Shown: one piece after another, positions 8,934-17,487 of the stretch
Position numbering within the stretch: position 1 is the first letter of the stretch
How the letters are laid out: every line of letters starts with the position of its first letter
Assembly (NCBI RefSeq): GCF_003335505.1
Contig: NZ_QPEX01000010.1
Coordinates: forward strand, 1-64,000
Direction of reading: 5' to 3'
DNA length: 64,000 nt
Source: Bremerella cremea
Lineage (GTDB): Bacteria > Planctomycetota > Planctomycetia > Pirellulales > Pirellulaceae
Program-made: the position numbers and the translations under genes
The notes under the pieces: model-generated
Database searches by the model: none
The model's input: only the letters and a program-made list of their open reading frames with translations
What the model was told of the DNA's origin: nothing

Positions 8934-9821
8934 ATGGCACGCAAAGGTAGCGATTTCGCAGGCGTATCGGTAGCAATCACGACTCCCTTTAAGGGGGATC
9001 AAGTGGACTACGATCTGCTGAAAAAACAGGTCGAATACCAAATTGAAGCAGGCGTGCATTGCCTGGTGCCGGTGGGAACAACCGGCGAATCCCCTACCCT
9101 TTCGCATGAAGAGCACGAACGGGTGATTAGCGCCGTGATTGAAACGGTAGCCGGTCGCGCGAAGGTGATGCCGGGTACGGGGTCGAACAGCACACACGAA
9201 GCTTTGAAGCTGACCCGCTGGGCCGAGAAGGAAGGTGCCGACGCCGCCTTGGTAGTTGCCCCTTACTACAACAAGCCGACCCAGGAAGGTTTTTACCAGC
9301 ATTACAAGGTGCTGGCCGAAGACGCCGGGATTCCGATTTGCGTTTACAACATCCCCGGCCGCACCGGCAAGAATATCGAGCCAGAAACGATCGCCCGCAT
9401 GGCCGAACTCGAGCAAATCAAACTGGTCAAAGAAGCGACCGGTTCACTCGATCAGGCTTCGCAAATCTTGGAAATGACCGACCTGACCTTGCTCAGTGGT
9501 GACGACAGCTTGACGCTGCCGCTGATGTCGATCGGGGGTGAAGGGGTTATTTCGGTGGTGAGCAACATCGTGCCGAAGGATATGCTGGCCTTGGTCGCTG
9601 CGGCTGCCTCGGGTGATTTCGCCGAAGCCCAGAAGTGGCACTTCAAGTTGTTTACCCTCTGCCGCGAGATGCTCGGCCTGTCGACCAACCCCATCCCGCT
9701 CAAGTCGGCGATGAAGATGTTGGGCCGCGACACCGGCGAGATGCGGCTGCCAATGACGCCACTGTGCGAGAACGGCGAAAAACGCCTGGCCCAGGTGCTA
9801 ACCGAATACGGCCTGCTGTAA
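8934..9821 (+). CDS. dapA: 4-hydroxy-tetrahydrodipicolinate synthase
   Basis: A 295-residue class I aldolase for the first lysine/diaminopimelate step (pyruvate plus aspartate semialdehyde). GTTGESPT is near residues 48-55, the catalytic Tyr138 is in YNIPGRT and the Schiff-base Lys166 is in VKEATG. Length and motifs are those of true DapA, unlike the diverged paralogue at 17484-18383. It lies alone after the inverted repeat and 34 bp before a glycosyltransferase gene. Confidence 0.92.
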   Translation: MARKGSDFAGVSVAITTPFKGDQVDYDLLKKQVEYQIEAGVHCLVPVGTTGESPTLSHEEHERVISAVIETVAGRAKVMPGTGSNSTHEALKLTRWAEKEGADAALVVAPYYNKPTQEGFYQHYKVLAEDAGIPICVYNIPGRTGKNIEPETIARMAELEQIKLVKEATGSLDQASQILEMTDLTLLSGDDSLTLPLMSIGGEGVISVVSNIVPKDMLALVAAAASGDFAEAQKWHFKLFTLCREMLGLSTNPIPLKSAMKMLGRDTGEMRLPMTPLCENGEKRLAQVLTEYGLL

Positions 9822-9855
9822 TCTCTGTTTGCCGAAAGCCTAACCGAAACTTGCC

Positions 9856-10956
9856 ATGCCGTCGGTCGTCTATCTTTGCGAATACGGGACGATCTACGGC
9901 GGCGAGAACAGCATGCTCAGCGGGCTGGCCGAACTGAAGGCCCGCGGGTTTGAGGTGGCGGTGGCTTGCCCGCCAGATAGCCCGTTAGCAGCGCAGGTTG
10001 TTTCGTTGGGGTTCGCCCATCGACCGGTCGTGTGGACCGACGAATCTGGCCGCCGCAAACCGCTGGAAGTTCTGCGGGACGAGCTAAGGCAACACACGGC
10101 CGATTGGCAAGTCGATCTCGTGCATGCCAACAGCTTGTCGGTCGCGCGGATTCTGGGGCCGGTCGAGCGGCCAGCGGGCAGCAAGTTCGTGGGGCACCTC
10201 CGCGATATCATCAAGCTCAATCGCCGCGTGGTGGCCGATATTTCGCGGTTAGACGAAATCTACTGCGTTTCGACAGCGACGCGCGATTTTCATTTGGCCC
10301 AAGGGCTGAGCGCAGAGAACTCGTGCGTGCTGCATAACGGAATCGATTTGGCGAAGTTTTCGCCCCCAGCCGAGCGGCCTGATCGCTTGCCGCTGCGGTT
10401 GGTTTACATCGGCCAACTGGTGATGCGGAAAGGGGTGGATGTGCTGCTGGAAGGGGTTCGCCTGGCGATTGCCCAAGGTGCCGATGTGACGCTCGATTTG
10501 TACGGCGAGTGTCACTCTGCCAAGCAAGAAGCCCAGCACTACTTGGCCGATCTGCACCGCAGCGGCCAGACAGGCGAGCTGGCCGGGCGGGTCGGCTTTC
10601 GAGGCCGAACCGACGACGCGGCGACCGTTTTGCGCCAGGCCGACGTGTTGGTGCATGCAGCGCGGCAAGAGCCGTGGGGGCGTGTTCTGCTGGAAGCGGC
10701 CGCGTGCGGGCTGCCGATTGTGGCAACCGCTGTGGGGGGGACTCGCGAGATGTTCCCTGCCGGGGAATGCCTGTTGGTTCCGCCTGACGATCCACCAGGC
10801 ATCGCCGCCGCCCTAGGCAAGCTAAGTGCTTCGTATGCGTTGCGCAAAAAGCTTGGGCTGCAGGCACGGCAACGGATGGAACAATTGGGCGTTTCCGGTT
10901 ATGCGGATAAGTTGGTTGCTCGCTATCAAAATGTGTTGCGCTCGCCCGCGAAATAG
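9856..10956 (+). CDS. GT4-family glycosyltransferase
   Basis: A 366-residue GT-B fold glycosyltransferase. The N-terminal half (CEYGTIYGGENSMLSGL) resembles donor/acceptor loops of GT4 enzymes; the C-terminal Rossmann half has VYIGQLVMRKGVDVLLEG, GRVGFRGRTDDAATVLRQADVLVHAARQ split across the sheet, and the nucleotide-sugar EX7E-like segment EPWGRVLLEAAACGLP followed by ATAVGGTRE. It probably transfers a sugar from an NDP-sugar to a cell-surface or metabolite acceptor; substrate cannot be told. No other polysaccharide genes are adjacent, so the link with dapA may be incidental. Confidence 0.85.
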   Translation: MPSVVYLCEYGTIYGGENSMLSGLAELKARGFEVAVACPPDSPLAAQVVSLGFAHRPVVWTDESGRRKPLEVLRDELRQHTADWQVDLVHANSLSVARILGPVERPAGSKFVGHLRDIIKLNRRVVADISRLDEIYCVSTATRDFHLAQGLSAENSCVLHNGIDLAKFSPPAERPDRLPLRLVYIGQLVMRKGVDVLLEGVRLAIAQGADVTLDLYGECHSAKQEAQHYLADLHRSGQTGELAGRVGFRGRTDDAATVLRQADVLVHAARQEPWGRVLLEAAACGLPIVATAVGGTREMFPAGECLLVPPDDPPGIAAALGKLSASYALRKKLGLQARQRMEQLGVSGYADKLVARYQNVLRSPAK

Positions 10957-11098
10957 CTCAAGAATGCTCTGTGCAGGGAATTGGGAGCTAGATTTAATTA
11001 ATCAGAAGTTCGACTCCTAGGTCGAGTGGCCATGGGTCGACGAGCTCATCTTTATCTCCTCGACTTCAGCCTCGTCACGTATTACTGTTAGGTTTGTC

Positions 11099-11440
11099 AT
11101 GAGCATGTCTTGCCAAGAACTTGCAGGTCGCATCGAGCGTATGCAGCCCAATGCCGAGCCCCGTGATGTAGCCCGGTTGTGCCTGCTTTTGTCGAACACC
11201 GTAGATGACCTTTCCGATCTGGCGGAAGATAAAGAGCTGACCACCGCCTGGCAGGAAATGGGCCTTCGTCTGCAAGCCGCCACCGATCAACACGCGGCCA
11301 TGACGGACGAGCTGGACGAACTCGCCCACTCGGACCCGCGTAAGTTTTCGCCCGATCAAATCTGGGTACTCATCCGCGCGATTAAAGTGCAAAGCCAGAT
11401 TCTGCAGATGTACGTAGGGCAACCGCTGATCGACGTTTGA
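11099..11440 (+). CDS. small helical protein of unknown function
   Basis: A 113-residue, acidic, mostly helical protein with no signal peptide or membrane segment. I do not recognise a family. It has two close ATG starts (11099 and 11105); the first is used because AGG lies 6-8 bases before it. Codon use is like that of neighbouring genes (GC-rich third positions), supporting a real gene. It stands alone between the glycosyltransferase and the Imm7 region. Confidence 0.6.
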   Translation: MSMSCQELAGRIERMQPNAEPRDVARLCLLLSNTVDDLSDLAEDKELTTAWQEMGLRLQAATDQHAAMTDELDELAHSDPRKFSPDQIWVLIRAIKVQSQILQMYVGQPLIDV

Positions 11441-11757
11441 TACGGTTGATTTGGGAATTCTTCTTACCGAGCGATTCCAAGCCGAGCGGCTAGTTCAATA
11501 AGTCGCTCACCCGCCCCCTGCGTTTGCCGAAGAAGGCTATGGTGTGGCGGTCGAATCAGTCTGCTCAACTTGGTCCGTCTGTTGATGGGATCTTTTCTCT
11601 GAGCTTGGCATGCCGACGAAGACGACGGCATGGCACCCTTCTTGGGAAGTGCGTTTGGCAATTTGAACTTCGTTGCTGTGCGGGTTCTCGCCACGAAGGC
11701 ACAGGCCAGAGGTACCGTGGCACACGTGCTGACCATGGGCAAGATGGCAACAAACAT
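11441..11757. other. non-coding region left of the Imm7 gene
   Basis: No gene is supported. Overlapping short reverse frames exist in different registers but none has a family or consistent start. The stretch contains the first copy of a 119-bp direct repeat (11608-11726), listed separately. Confidence 0.5.
11608..11726. repeat. 119-bp direct repeat, copy 1
   Basis: This block matches 12186-12304 over its full length without gaps, with about 15 substitutions counted by eye (roughly 87 percent identity). It begins with the palindrome-like GCATGCCGACGAAGACGACG and ends with ACCGTGGCACACG. The pair brackets the Imm7 gene. Confidence 0.8.
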
Positions 11758-12153
11758 TCAGTCTTCCACAGTAGGATTTCTTGGTGATAGAAAAGGGTCG
11801 AATTTCTCAATAATTGTTCCTCTTGCCACCACCAGTACTTTGTAACCATCAAAGACGGAGTTGCCGGGGTTTTCGTCATCTGACCAATAGACGAGACCAT
11901 GACTACCTGGGAGAAGTTCGACCAGGAATTGCAGTACATCTAACAACTTATCATGTTCTGCACCTCGATGATTGGCACCTCCTGAACATTGAAAAATCGT
12001 GGCGTAGTTCACCTGCATGATACAGTTGATGGGAAGGCACTTTAAATTGTCACTGACCTTTGCTTTAAGCAATTCAACTTTTTGTGCGAGTTGTCCGCAA
12101 TCGGATTCTTCAGTTGATTCGCTAAGCTCAATCCATAGACGGTATTCATACAT
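11758..12153 (-). CDS. Imm7-family immunity protein, orphan
   Basis: A protein of about 131 residues starting MYEYRLWIEL. It matches the Imm7 family of polymorphic-toxin immunity proteins: an N-terminal strand with ESTEES, a central GGANHRGAEHD block (family G..NHR), LLPGSHGLVYWSDDE (family PGSxGLxYxxDDE) and the C-terminal DPFLSPRNPTVED ending. Family members neutralise nuclease or deaminase toxins by binding. No toxin gene is adjacent. An alternative start at 12189 would add 12 residues, but those lie inside the right-hand direct repeat, so 12153 is preferred. Base composition is less GC-rich than that of flanking genes, in keeping with acquisition. Confidence 0.75.
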   Translation of the reverse strand: MYEYRLWIELSESTEESDCGQLAQKVELLKAKVSDNLKCLPINCIMQVNYATIFQCSGGANHRGAEHDKLLDVLQFLVELLPGSHGLVYWSDDENPGNSVFDGYKVLVVARGTIIEKFDPFLSPRNPTVED

Positions 12154-12185
12154 GGCGGTACTGAATTTCACGTAGAGTAGGATAC

Positions 12186-12304
12186 GCATGCCGACGAAGA
12201 CGACGGCATGACACCCTTTTTAGGAAGCACGTTTGGCAATTTGAACTTCGATGCCGTGCGTGTTCTCGCTACTAAGGCACGGGCCTCTGGCACCGTGGCA
12301 CACG
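12186..12304. repeat. 119-bp direct repeat, copy 2
   Basis: Second copy of the block at 11608-11726, same length and orientation. It starts a few bases upstream of the Imm7 start and ends 23 bp before the 3' end of mgtE. Confidence 0.8.
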
Positions 12305-12327
12305 GAGTTTTTTGGGGTAGCAATTGG

Positions 12328-13701
12328 CTAAGGGGTGGCCAACGGTTGCACTTCGCCTAGCAGGAAGAGGGAGACTTTCATATAGATCACGATGCCGAAC
12401 AGGTCGATCAGTCCGGCCACGAATGGGTTGCTCATTAGTGCTGGGTCGAGGCCGATTTTTTTGAACATCAGCGGCAACATCGAGCCGATGAACGTTCCGG
12501 CGATGACCACCAGCACCAGTGTCGAGGGGACGACTAAGGCGGAATAGACCGACGGCGATTTAAAGAGCGCCAACAGCATGCCCATGAAGGCCATGATTAG
12601 CCCCAAGATCAAACCCATCACGATCTCGCGGCGCATGATGATCCACCAATCGGCGACACTCGCTTCCCCCTTGTTCAGGGCGGTGATCACTAGCGTGGCC
12701 GATTGATTGCCTGAGTTGCCCCCGGTAGAGATGACCAGCGGAATAAAGATCACCAGCCACGGTATCCGCTCGAGGTCGTTTTGATACTGTTCCAGGGCGA
12801 ACGTCGTCATGAACGCGCCGACAAACAGTACGGCCAGCCAGACGCCTCGTTTACGGCTAAGGGTCAGCACGCTGGTGCGAAGGTACGTTTCTTCCAACGG
12901 TTCGACCGCCGCCGCGCGGTACGCATCTTCGGCAGCTTCTTCCACCACCACGTCCAAGATATCGTCGTGCGTAATGATGCCGACCAGGCGCAGTTCTTCA
13001 TCGACGACCGGGATGGCCAGCAAGTCGTAGTCGGCCATCTTCCGCAGCACCTCTTCTTGGTCGTCCATCACGCTGGCATGGATGACCTCGGTCTCCATGA
13101 TGTCGTTCAGCCGTTTTTGCGGCTTGCTGAGCGCGGAAACGATATCGCGCGTCGAGACCACACCATGCAAGCTGCCATGTTCGTCGACCACGTACAGGTA
13201 ATAGATCGTTTCCAGGTTTTCGGCCTGTTCGGTCAGTTCCTGCAGGGCTTGCCGGGCGGTGAGGTTTTCGCTCAGACGGGCCATCTCGGTCGTCATGATC
13301 GCGCCGGCGGTTCCTTCCGGATAGTTCGACAGCCGCAACACGTCGCGGCGCTCGTCGACGGTGAAGCAGGCCAAGATCTGCTCGGCCGTCTCTTCGCCAA
13401 CTTCCCCCAGCAAGTCGACCTGATCGTCGGCCGACATGGTGGCAACCACCGGAGCGACCGACTCGGGCGAACGGACTTCCAGCATTTCGGCCTGAAGGTG
13501 GGGCTCGAAGTAAGAGAGGATTTCGCCTTGCAGATTCAAATCGGCGTGATCGAGCACCCCCCATGCCTCTTGGGGGGCAAGTCCTTCCATGAACTCTGCT
13601 GTCCGGGCCGGATGCAAAGCCGTACAGAACTCACGGAGACCGTTCGAGTCGTTTTCGGCCAGCATTTCTCGCAGTTCCGGCAGATACAGCGTGTTAATCA
13701 T
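12328..13701 (-). CDS. mgtE: magnesium transporter MgtE
   Basis: A 457-residue MgtE. The N-terminal superhelical domain occupies about residues 1-125, a CBS pair about 130-255 (TTEMARLSENLTARQAL and MDDQEEVLRKMADYDLLAIP are typical), and five membrane helices the rest; the conserved STGGNSGNQSATLV loop that lines the pore is present. It imports Mg2+ (or Co2+), gated by Mg2+ binding to the N and CBS domains. The start at 13701 has AAAGGAA seven bases upstream; the longer frame adds 53 residues with no similarity. It is transcribed away from rnc. Confidence 0.93.
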   Translation of the reverse strand: MINTLYLPELREMLAENDSNGLREFCTALHPARTAEFMEGLAPQEAWGVLDHADLNLQGEILSYFEPHLQAEMLEVRSPESVAPVVATMSADDQVDLLGEVGEETAEQILACFTVDERRDVLRLSNYPEGTAGAIMTTEMARLSENLTARQALQELTEQAENLETIYYLYVVDEHGSLHGVVSTRDIVSALSKPQKRLNDIMETEVIHASVMDDQEEVLRKMADYDLLAIPVVDEELRLVGIITHDDILDVVVEEAAEDAYRAAAVEPLEETYLRTSVLTLSRKRGVWLAVLFVGAFMTTFALEQYQNDLERIPWLVIFIPLVISTGGNSGNQSATLVITALNKGEASVADWWIIMRREIVMGLILGLIMAFMGMLLALFKSPSVYSALVVPSTLVLVVIAGTFIGSMLPLMFKKIGLDPALMSNPFVAGLIDLFGIVIYMKVSLFLLGEVQPLATP

Positions 13702-14005
13702 GGAGTTCCTTTGATCGATCGACTTGGTGAGTCCCTCTTTCGCGGATTCTTGAGCGTATATCTTACTGGAGACACCACTTCGTGCGGAGGGCTGCCCCAA
13801 AGTGACCGATAAATGGTAATTATTCACCGCGGATGGGAACGCTTTGCCCCAAGATAGCAACTATAATGGGGTTGCGATTGACATTCGCTCCCCCTGAAAG
13901 TACGTTCAGAATATCTAACACGATAATTTGTTGGGTATTTCCTTCGTTTTGCTGGCCGTTTTTTGGCGTTTCATCGAAACGAAGAAAATATCGAACGCCA
14001 ACAAC
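13702..14005. promoter_or_regulatory. divergent promoter region between mgtE and rnc
   Basis: About 300 bp separate two divergent genes, so promoters for both should lie here. I see no recognisable Mg2+ riboswitch or operator. Confidence 0.4.
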
Positions 14006-14782
14006 ATGGACCAGTTCGGTATGCTACGAAGCCAAGATTCGCTGGATTCCAGCGAAGATCAGCTATCAGAGTGCGAACAGAAACTCGGCTATACGTTTCA
14101 AAATCGTGCTCTTCTTCAATCGGCCCTCACGCATGCTTCGGGCGCTTCGCACCGCTTGGGAAGCAACGAGCGGTTAGAGTTTTTGGGGGATGCGATCCTC
14201 GGCAAGTACGTTTGCGAAACGCTCTTTCATAAGTTTCCGAACTATTTGGAAGGGGATTTAACCCGCATCAAGTCGATTGTCGTCAGCCGCAGTACGTGCG
14301 CCCGACTGAGCGATGCGATGGGGTTGGAACCGTTTCTGATTTTGGGCAAAGGGATGGCCTCGTCCCAGTCCGTTCCCAGGTCGCTGCTGGCCGATGTGTT
14401 TGAAGCCATCATCGCGGCCATTTATTTGGATGGTGGCAACGAAAAGGTCAACGGATTCCTCGACGTAGTTCTGGCCGAAGAGATCGAACAGGCCTCGGCG
14501 GGGGAAGTCGGGAGCAACTACAAATCGATGCTCCAGCAATACGCCCAGCGCGAGTTTGGCACCACCCCCAACTACGAATTGGTCGCCGAAAAAGGGCCCG
14601 ATCATAGCAAGATCTTCAACGTCGCCGTGCAGTTGCAAGGCAACCGCTACACGTCGGCGTGGGGGTCGAACAAAAAGGAAGCCGAACAGCGAGCCGCCAA
14701 GAACGCCTTGCACGAAATTGAAGGGGAAGAACCACCCTTCTTAGAGAACGTGGCCACGGAAGAAATCGAAGCCGAAGAATAA
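14006..14782 (+). CDS. rnc: ribonuclease III
   Basis: A 258-residue RNase III. The signature ERLEFLGDAILG at 55-66 carries the catalytic acidic residues, and the second acidic cluster is in LLADVFEAIIAAIYLDGG. A double-stranded-RNA-binding domain follows (NYKSMLQQYAQ to KKEAEQRAAKNAL). The tail ends in an acidic stretch. It cleaves double-stranded RNA in rRNA and mRNA processing. Start choice is uncertain: 14006 and 14021 (MLRSQ) both lack a clear Shine-Dalgarno, and the frame is open back to 13928, where the residues are hydrophobic and unlike the family. Confidence 0.9.
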   Translation: MDQFGMLRSQDSLDSSEDQLSECEQKLGYTFQNRALLQSALTHASGASHRLGSNERLEFLGDAILGKYVCETLFHKFPNYLEGDLTRIKSIVVSRSTCARLSDAMGLEPFLILGKGMASSQSVPRSLLADVFEAIIAAIYLDGGNEKVNGFLDVVLAEEIEQASAGEVGSNYKSMLQQYAQREFGTTPNYELVAEKGPDHSKIFNVAVQLQGNRYTSAWGSNKKEAEQRAAKNALHEIEGEEPPFLENVATEEIEAEE

Positions 14783-14850
14783 CCGGCCTGCTTCTAGCGA
14801 GAATCGTCCTGTTGCCGTACGCCACAGGACGCGTTCTTTCTCTACTGCTC

Positions 14851-14935
14851 CGCCCCAAAGGGGCGCCCGATAATAGCCAGGGGCATAAGCCCCTGGAAAG
14901 AAAGCACTGCGAAAACCAAGCCCCAACGGGGCGGC
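14851..14935. repeat. dispersed palindromic element
   Basis: Three nested short palindromes occur in a row: CGCCCC-aaa-GGGGCG (14851-14865), CCAGGGGC-ata-AGCCCCTGG (about 14877-14895) and CCCC-aac-GGGG (about 14921-14931). The order of blocks resembles the element at 8533-8724. It lies between the convergent rnc and the reverse-strand gene at 14970. Confidence 0.6.
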
Positions 14936-14969
14936 ACGATCTTGCTTCTCTGAAAAACTCCGCCGCCCA

Positions 14970-15713
14970 TTAACGGATGGTAATCGCTTGTTTCAGCGGC
15001 TCTAAGATGTTGCCGATCACATGGTTTTCGAGCAGCATGACCGCTTGATCGTGCAGCCGCTTAAACGCGCTAACATAGGTATCCGATTCGTCCAGGCTGC
15101 CAAACCGGCGTACGGTTAGGTAAACGCTGAGTTGTTCTTCGGGGAACTCGTTGGTTCGGACATGGTAGGCGGACGTGCGTGTTTCGATGCTCAGGCGAAA
15201 CTGCGTGCGGCAGTCGTCGTCGAGGCTGCATTGAATCGAGGGTTCGAAGCCGATGAGGCGATGTTCGTTGCCCTGCACCATGCGATCCAAAGCAGGCGGC
15301 AAACCCAAAGCTTCAGCAACCAGTTGATTGTGGTTGCCGCTATAGGTGAAATCGAACCCATACATTGCGTTGAGCGACTCGCAGTCCAACGGACTGATCG
15401 ACAACGTGTAAGGTACCTGGTCTAAAACCACGCAGTGCTGTTCGACTGCTTCTTCGAAGGTGGCTGGGTTCACGTGGCCAGAGAGGATTCGCTTCGGCTC
15501 GACCGAAGTCCAGCGATAGCTTCCGCCATCTTTGTCTTCTTCCAGCACATACTCGTTCCGATCGCGCGCGTAGAAATTGCGCATGTTCGGGTAACGTTTG
15601 CGCACAAGTTCAAAGAAGTGAAGGACCGTTTCTCGCCCGCTTGGTAAATCCATCTCCGTATTGAGATTCATATTGATATAGAAGTCGTCGGTTAGCGAGC
15701 GGATATCCACCAT
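14970..15713 (-). CDS. conserved hypothetical protein
   Basis: A 247-residue soluble protein with no signal peptide. I recognise no domain. It has an internal pattern of alternating strands (YRWTSVEPKRILSGHV, LSISPLDCES, QFRLSIETRTSAYHVR, LSVYLTVRRFG) suggesting a two-part alpha/beta fold. The start MVDIRSL has AGGAGG directly upstream on the reverse strand, supporting a well-translated gene. It stands alone. Confidence 0.7.
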   Translation of the reverse strand: MVDIRSLTDDFYINMNLNTEMDLPSGRETVLHFFELVRKRYPNMRNFYARDRNEYVLEEDKDGGSYRWTSVEPKRILSGHVNPATFEEAVEQHCVVLDQVPYTLSISPLDCESLNAMYGFDFTYSGNHNQLVAEALGLPPALDRMVQGNEHRLIGFEPSIQCSLDDDCRTQFRLSIETRTSAYHVRTNEFPEEQLSVYLTVRRFGSLDESDTYVSAFKRLHDQAVMLLENHVIGNILEPLKQAITIR

Positions 15714-15841
15714 TCAAACCTCCTTAATGATTTGGGCGTGGGGAACCAACCAAACGGTAGGAGTGGCACGGCTCTGGTTCAAGTATAGAATGACCGTCGC
15801 AACAGTGTCAAAGGCGCTGGGCCAGCGAAAGGAGCCCTCCC

Positions 15842-16381
15842 ATGAATCGACATTCTTCCGTAATCGACGGTCAAAACGATTTAATGGTGCGCTTTGAGAC
15901 CCAATTAGGGATGGCGGAACTCACCTGGCGGGGTGATCAGGTCCGCCGATTTCGCTGGTTAGCGAAACAATCTGGTTCAGGCAATCAAGTGGACAATATT
16001 GCCCTGGCAGCCAACCTTACCCAAACCCAACAAGATTTGCTCCAAGATCTGATCGATTACGCGGCAGGCGTGCGCATTGATTTTAGCCAGGTTGAGGTCT
16101 ATTACGATGAACCGACACCTTTCCGGCGGCGGATTTGGGAGGCTTGCCAGCAGATACCGTATGGCCAGTTGGTAACCTACGGTCAACTGGCCAAGCTGGC
16201 CGGTCGCCCTGGGGCCGCCCGGGCCGTTGGTTCCGCGATGTCGAACAACCAAATTCCGATCATCATTCCGTGCCACCGCGTGATTGCGGCAGGCAACAAG
16301 ATCGGCGGTTTCACCAACCCGCAAGGCGTTCGCTTCAAGCAGCGTTTATTGCAATTAGAAGCCGCCCTCCCCTTCGCTTAA
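15842..16381 (+). CDS. ogt: methylated-DNA--protein-cysteine methyltransferase
   Basis: A 179-residue O6-alkylguanine-DNA alkyltransferase. The acceptor Cys144 is in IPCHRVIAAG, preceded by the helix-turn-helix segment YGQLAKLAGRPGAARAVGSAM with the arginine finger, and followed by GGF. It repairs O6-methylguanine by irreversible transfer to Cys144. The N-terminal domain is present but diverged. The start follows AAAGGAG, ten bases upstream. Confidence 0.9.
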   Translation: MNRHSSVIDGQNDLMVRFETQLGMAELTWRGDQVRRFRWLAKQSGSGNQVDNIALAANLTQTQQDLLQDLIDYAAGVRIDFSQVEVYYDEPTPFRRRIWEACQQIPYGQLVTYGQLAKLAGRPGAARAVGSAMSNNQIPIIIPCHRVIAAGNKIGGFTNPQGVRFKQRLLQLEAALPFA

Positions 16382-16595
16382 GCCCAACCGGCGTTCCCGC
16401 CCCTCGTCCGAACTGATTCCTGAAAAAGAAGTTACGGATCGTAGGAAAAATAAGGCCCTCACGAAAAATTTCTCCCGATCCTGAACCTTCAGCCCCAAGG
16501 CCCGTCTTTACGACGTAGCGAGAGGCTACTATAATCCATGATCTTCCGTCAAAGAGAAGTGCCGATAAGGCACCCACAGAGGCGGAAAACCCCAT

Positions 16596-16669
16596 GTGGG
16601 CGTAGCTCAATTGGATAGAGCATCGGTCTACGAAACCGAAGGTTACAGGTTCGATCCCTGTCGCCCACA
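16596..16669 (+). tRNA. tRNA-Arg (anticodon ACG)
   Basis: Acceptor arms GTGGGCG (16596-16602) and CGCCCAC (16662-16668) pair perfectly, with discriminator A at 16669. The D arm contains TAGCTCAATTGGATAGAGC, the anticodon stem TCGGT/ACCGA holds loop CTACGAA, and the T arm is ACAGG-TTCGATC-CCTGT. The CCA end is not encoded. ACG is normally deaminated to ICG and reads CGU, CGC and CGA. Confidence 0.95.
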
Positions 16670-16676
16670 CTGAATG

Positions 16677-16713
16677 AAAAAGCCACGAAGTGAAATGCTT
16701 CGTGGCTTTTTTC
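16677..16713 (+). terminator. rho-independent terminator after tRNA-Arg
   Basis: AGCCACGAAG (16681-16690) and CTTCGTGGCT (16698-16707) form a perfect 10-bp stem with a 7-nt loop, followed by a T-run and preceded by A-rich bases. It starts 8 bp after the tRNA. Confidence 0.9.
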
Positions 16714-16758
16714 GTTTCTTGCTGTATGCCGTCTGGAGCGATGCTTTGATTCAGAAGC

Positions 16759-17487
16759 CTATCGTTGAGGCTGTTCGTCGTTCCCCCTGCCAAACAGCCT
16801 CAGCGAGTCATCTACGGAGCCTTTCCCTTGGCTCCGTTTGAGCAACGTGGTTTGCCACGATTGTGATAGTGCTGGGCATTGGGCGAGGCGGAGGTCTTCG
16901 CGTGGGTTTCTGGGTTTGGCGTACATGACCGAGCTGGCCCAGGCGATGGTGAAATCGGGATAAGGTCGGGCTTCCAGTTCTAGGGGCATGCCAGGTTCAA
17001 TTTCTCCTTCAGCCAGCACGCGGAAGTACCAACCGGTGCGGCCTGTTTTTTGAACTTCGACGGCCAGTTTAGGGAGATTCCAGCGCCGCGATAACTTCCA
17101 ACAAGGTTGGCGGGGCTGAGAAACTTGCAGGACGCACGTGCCGAGGCGCACGATGTCTCCCACGCAGACGTTGAATTCGTCGACTTGAGCGAGGGTTAGG
17201 TTCTCGCCAAATGCCCCTGGCGAGAATTGCCGGTCGGGGATCTCTTGCTTCCATATTGCATAGTGCCCCAGGGCGTAGGCCAGCACTGCTTTGTCGGGGC
17301 CGCCGTGGTGGACCAGGTCGGCTTGTTCGTCTCCGGCTAAGTTAAGCTTGCCGACGTGAACCGGCCCGTTGAGCAAGTGTTTCTCGATCGCAGAGGTCCA
17401 CGGCTTGGTCGAATCGGCCCCAGATTCATATTTCTGGGGCCGACCAACCTGAATGGAATGAAGATGGCCCAAGGGTGGCGGCATCAT
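16759..17487 (-). CDS. MOSC-domain protein (YiiM-like)
   Basis: A 242-residue MOSC protein. Typical blocks are HLHSIQVGRP at the start, TSAIEKHLLNGPVHV, LAGDEQADLVHHGGPDKAVLAY, GAFGENLTL and the cysteine motif SQPRQPCWKLSRRW, whose Cys is the predicted sulfur-carrying residue. Related YiiM/YcbX proteins use the molybdenum cofactor to reduce N-hydroxylated compounds. The last 45 residues or so lie beyond the domain. The start overlaps the upstream DHDPS-family stop by ATGA, so the two are translationally coupled. Confidence 0.85.
   Translation of the reverse strand: MMPPPLGHLHSIQVGRPQKYESGADSTKPWTSAIEKHLLNGPVHVGKLNLAGDEQADLVHHGGPDKAVLAYALGHYAIWKQEIPDRQFSPGAFGENLTLAQVDEFNVCVGDIVRLGTCVLQVSQPRQPCWKLSRRWNLPKLAVEVQKTGRTGWYFRVLAEGEIEPGMPLELEARPYPDFTIAWASSVMYAKPRNPREDLRLAQCPALSQSWQTTLLKRSQGKGSVDDSLRLFGRGNDEQPQR

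Noticed and set aside
10990..11060. Possible tRNA-like or hairpin element (GTTCGACTCC followed by GTCGA)
   Set aside because: Only a T-loop-like string is present; no acceptor or anticodon stem can be built.
12781..13812. 343-residue forward frame antisense to mgtE
   Set aside because: It lies wholly opposite a clear MgtE gene and its composition (His/Arg/Gly/Phe-rich) is that of a GC-rich shadow frame.
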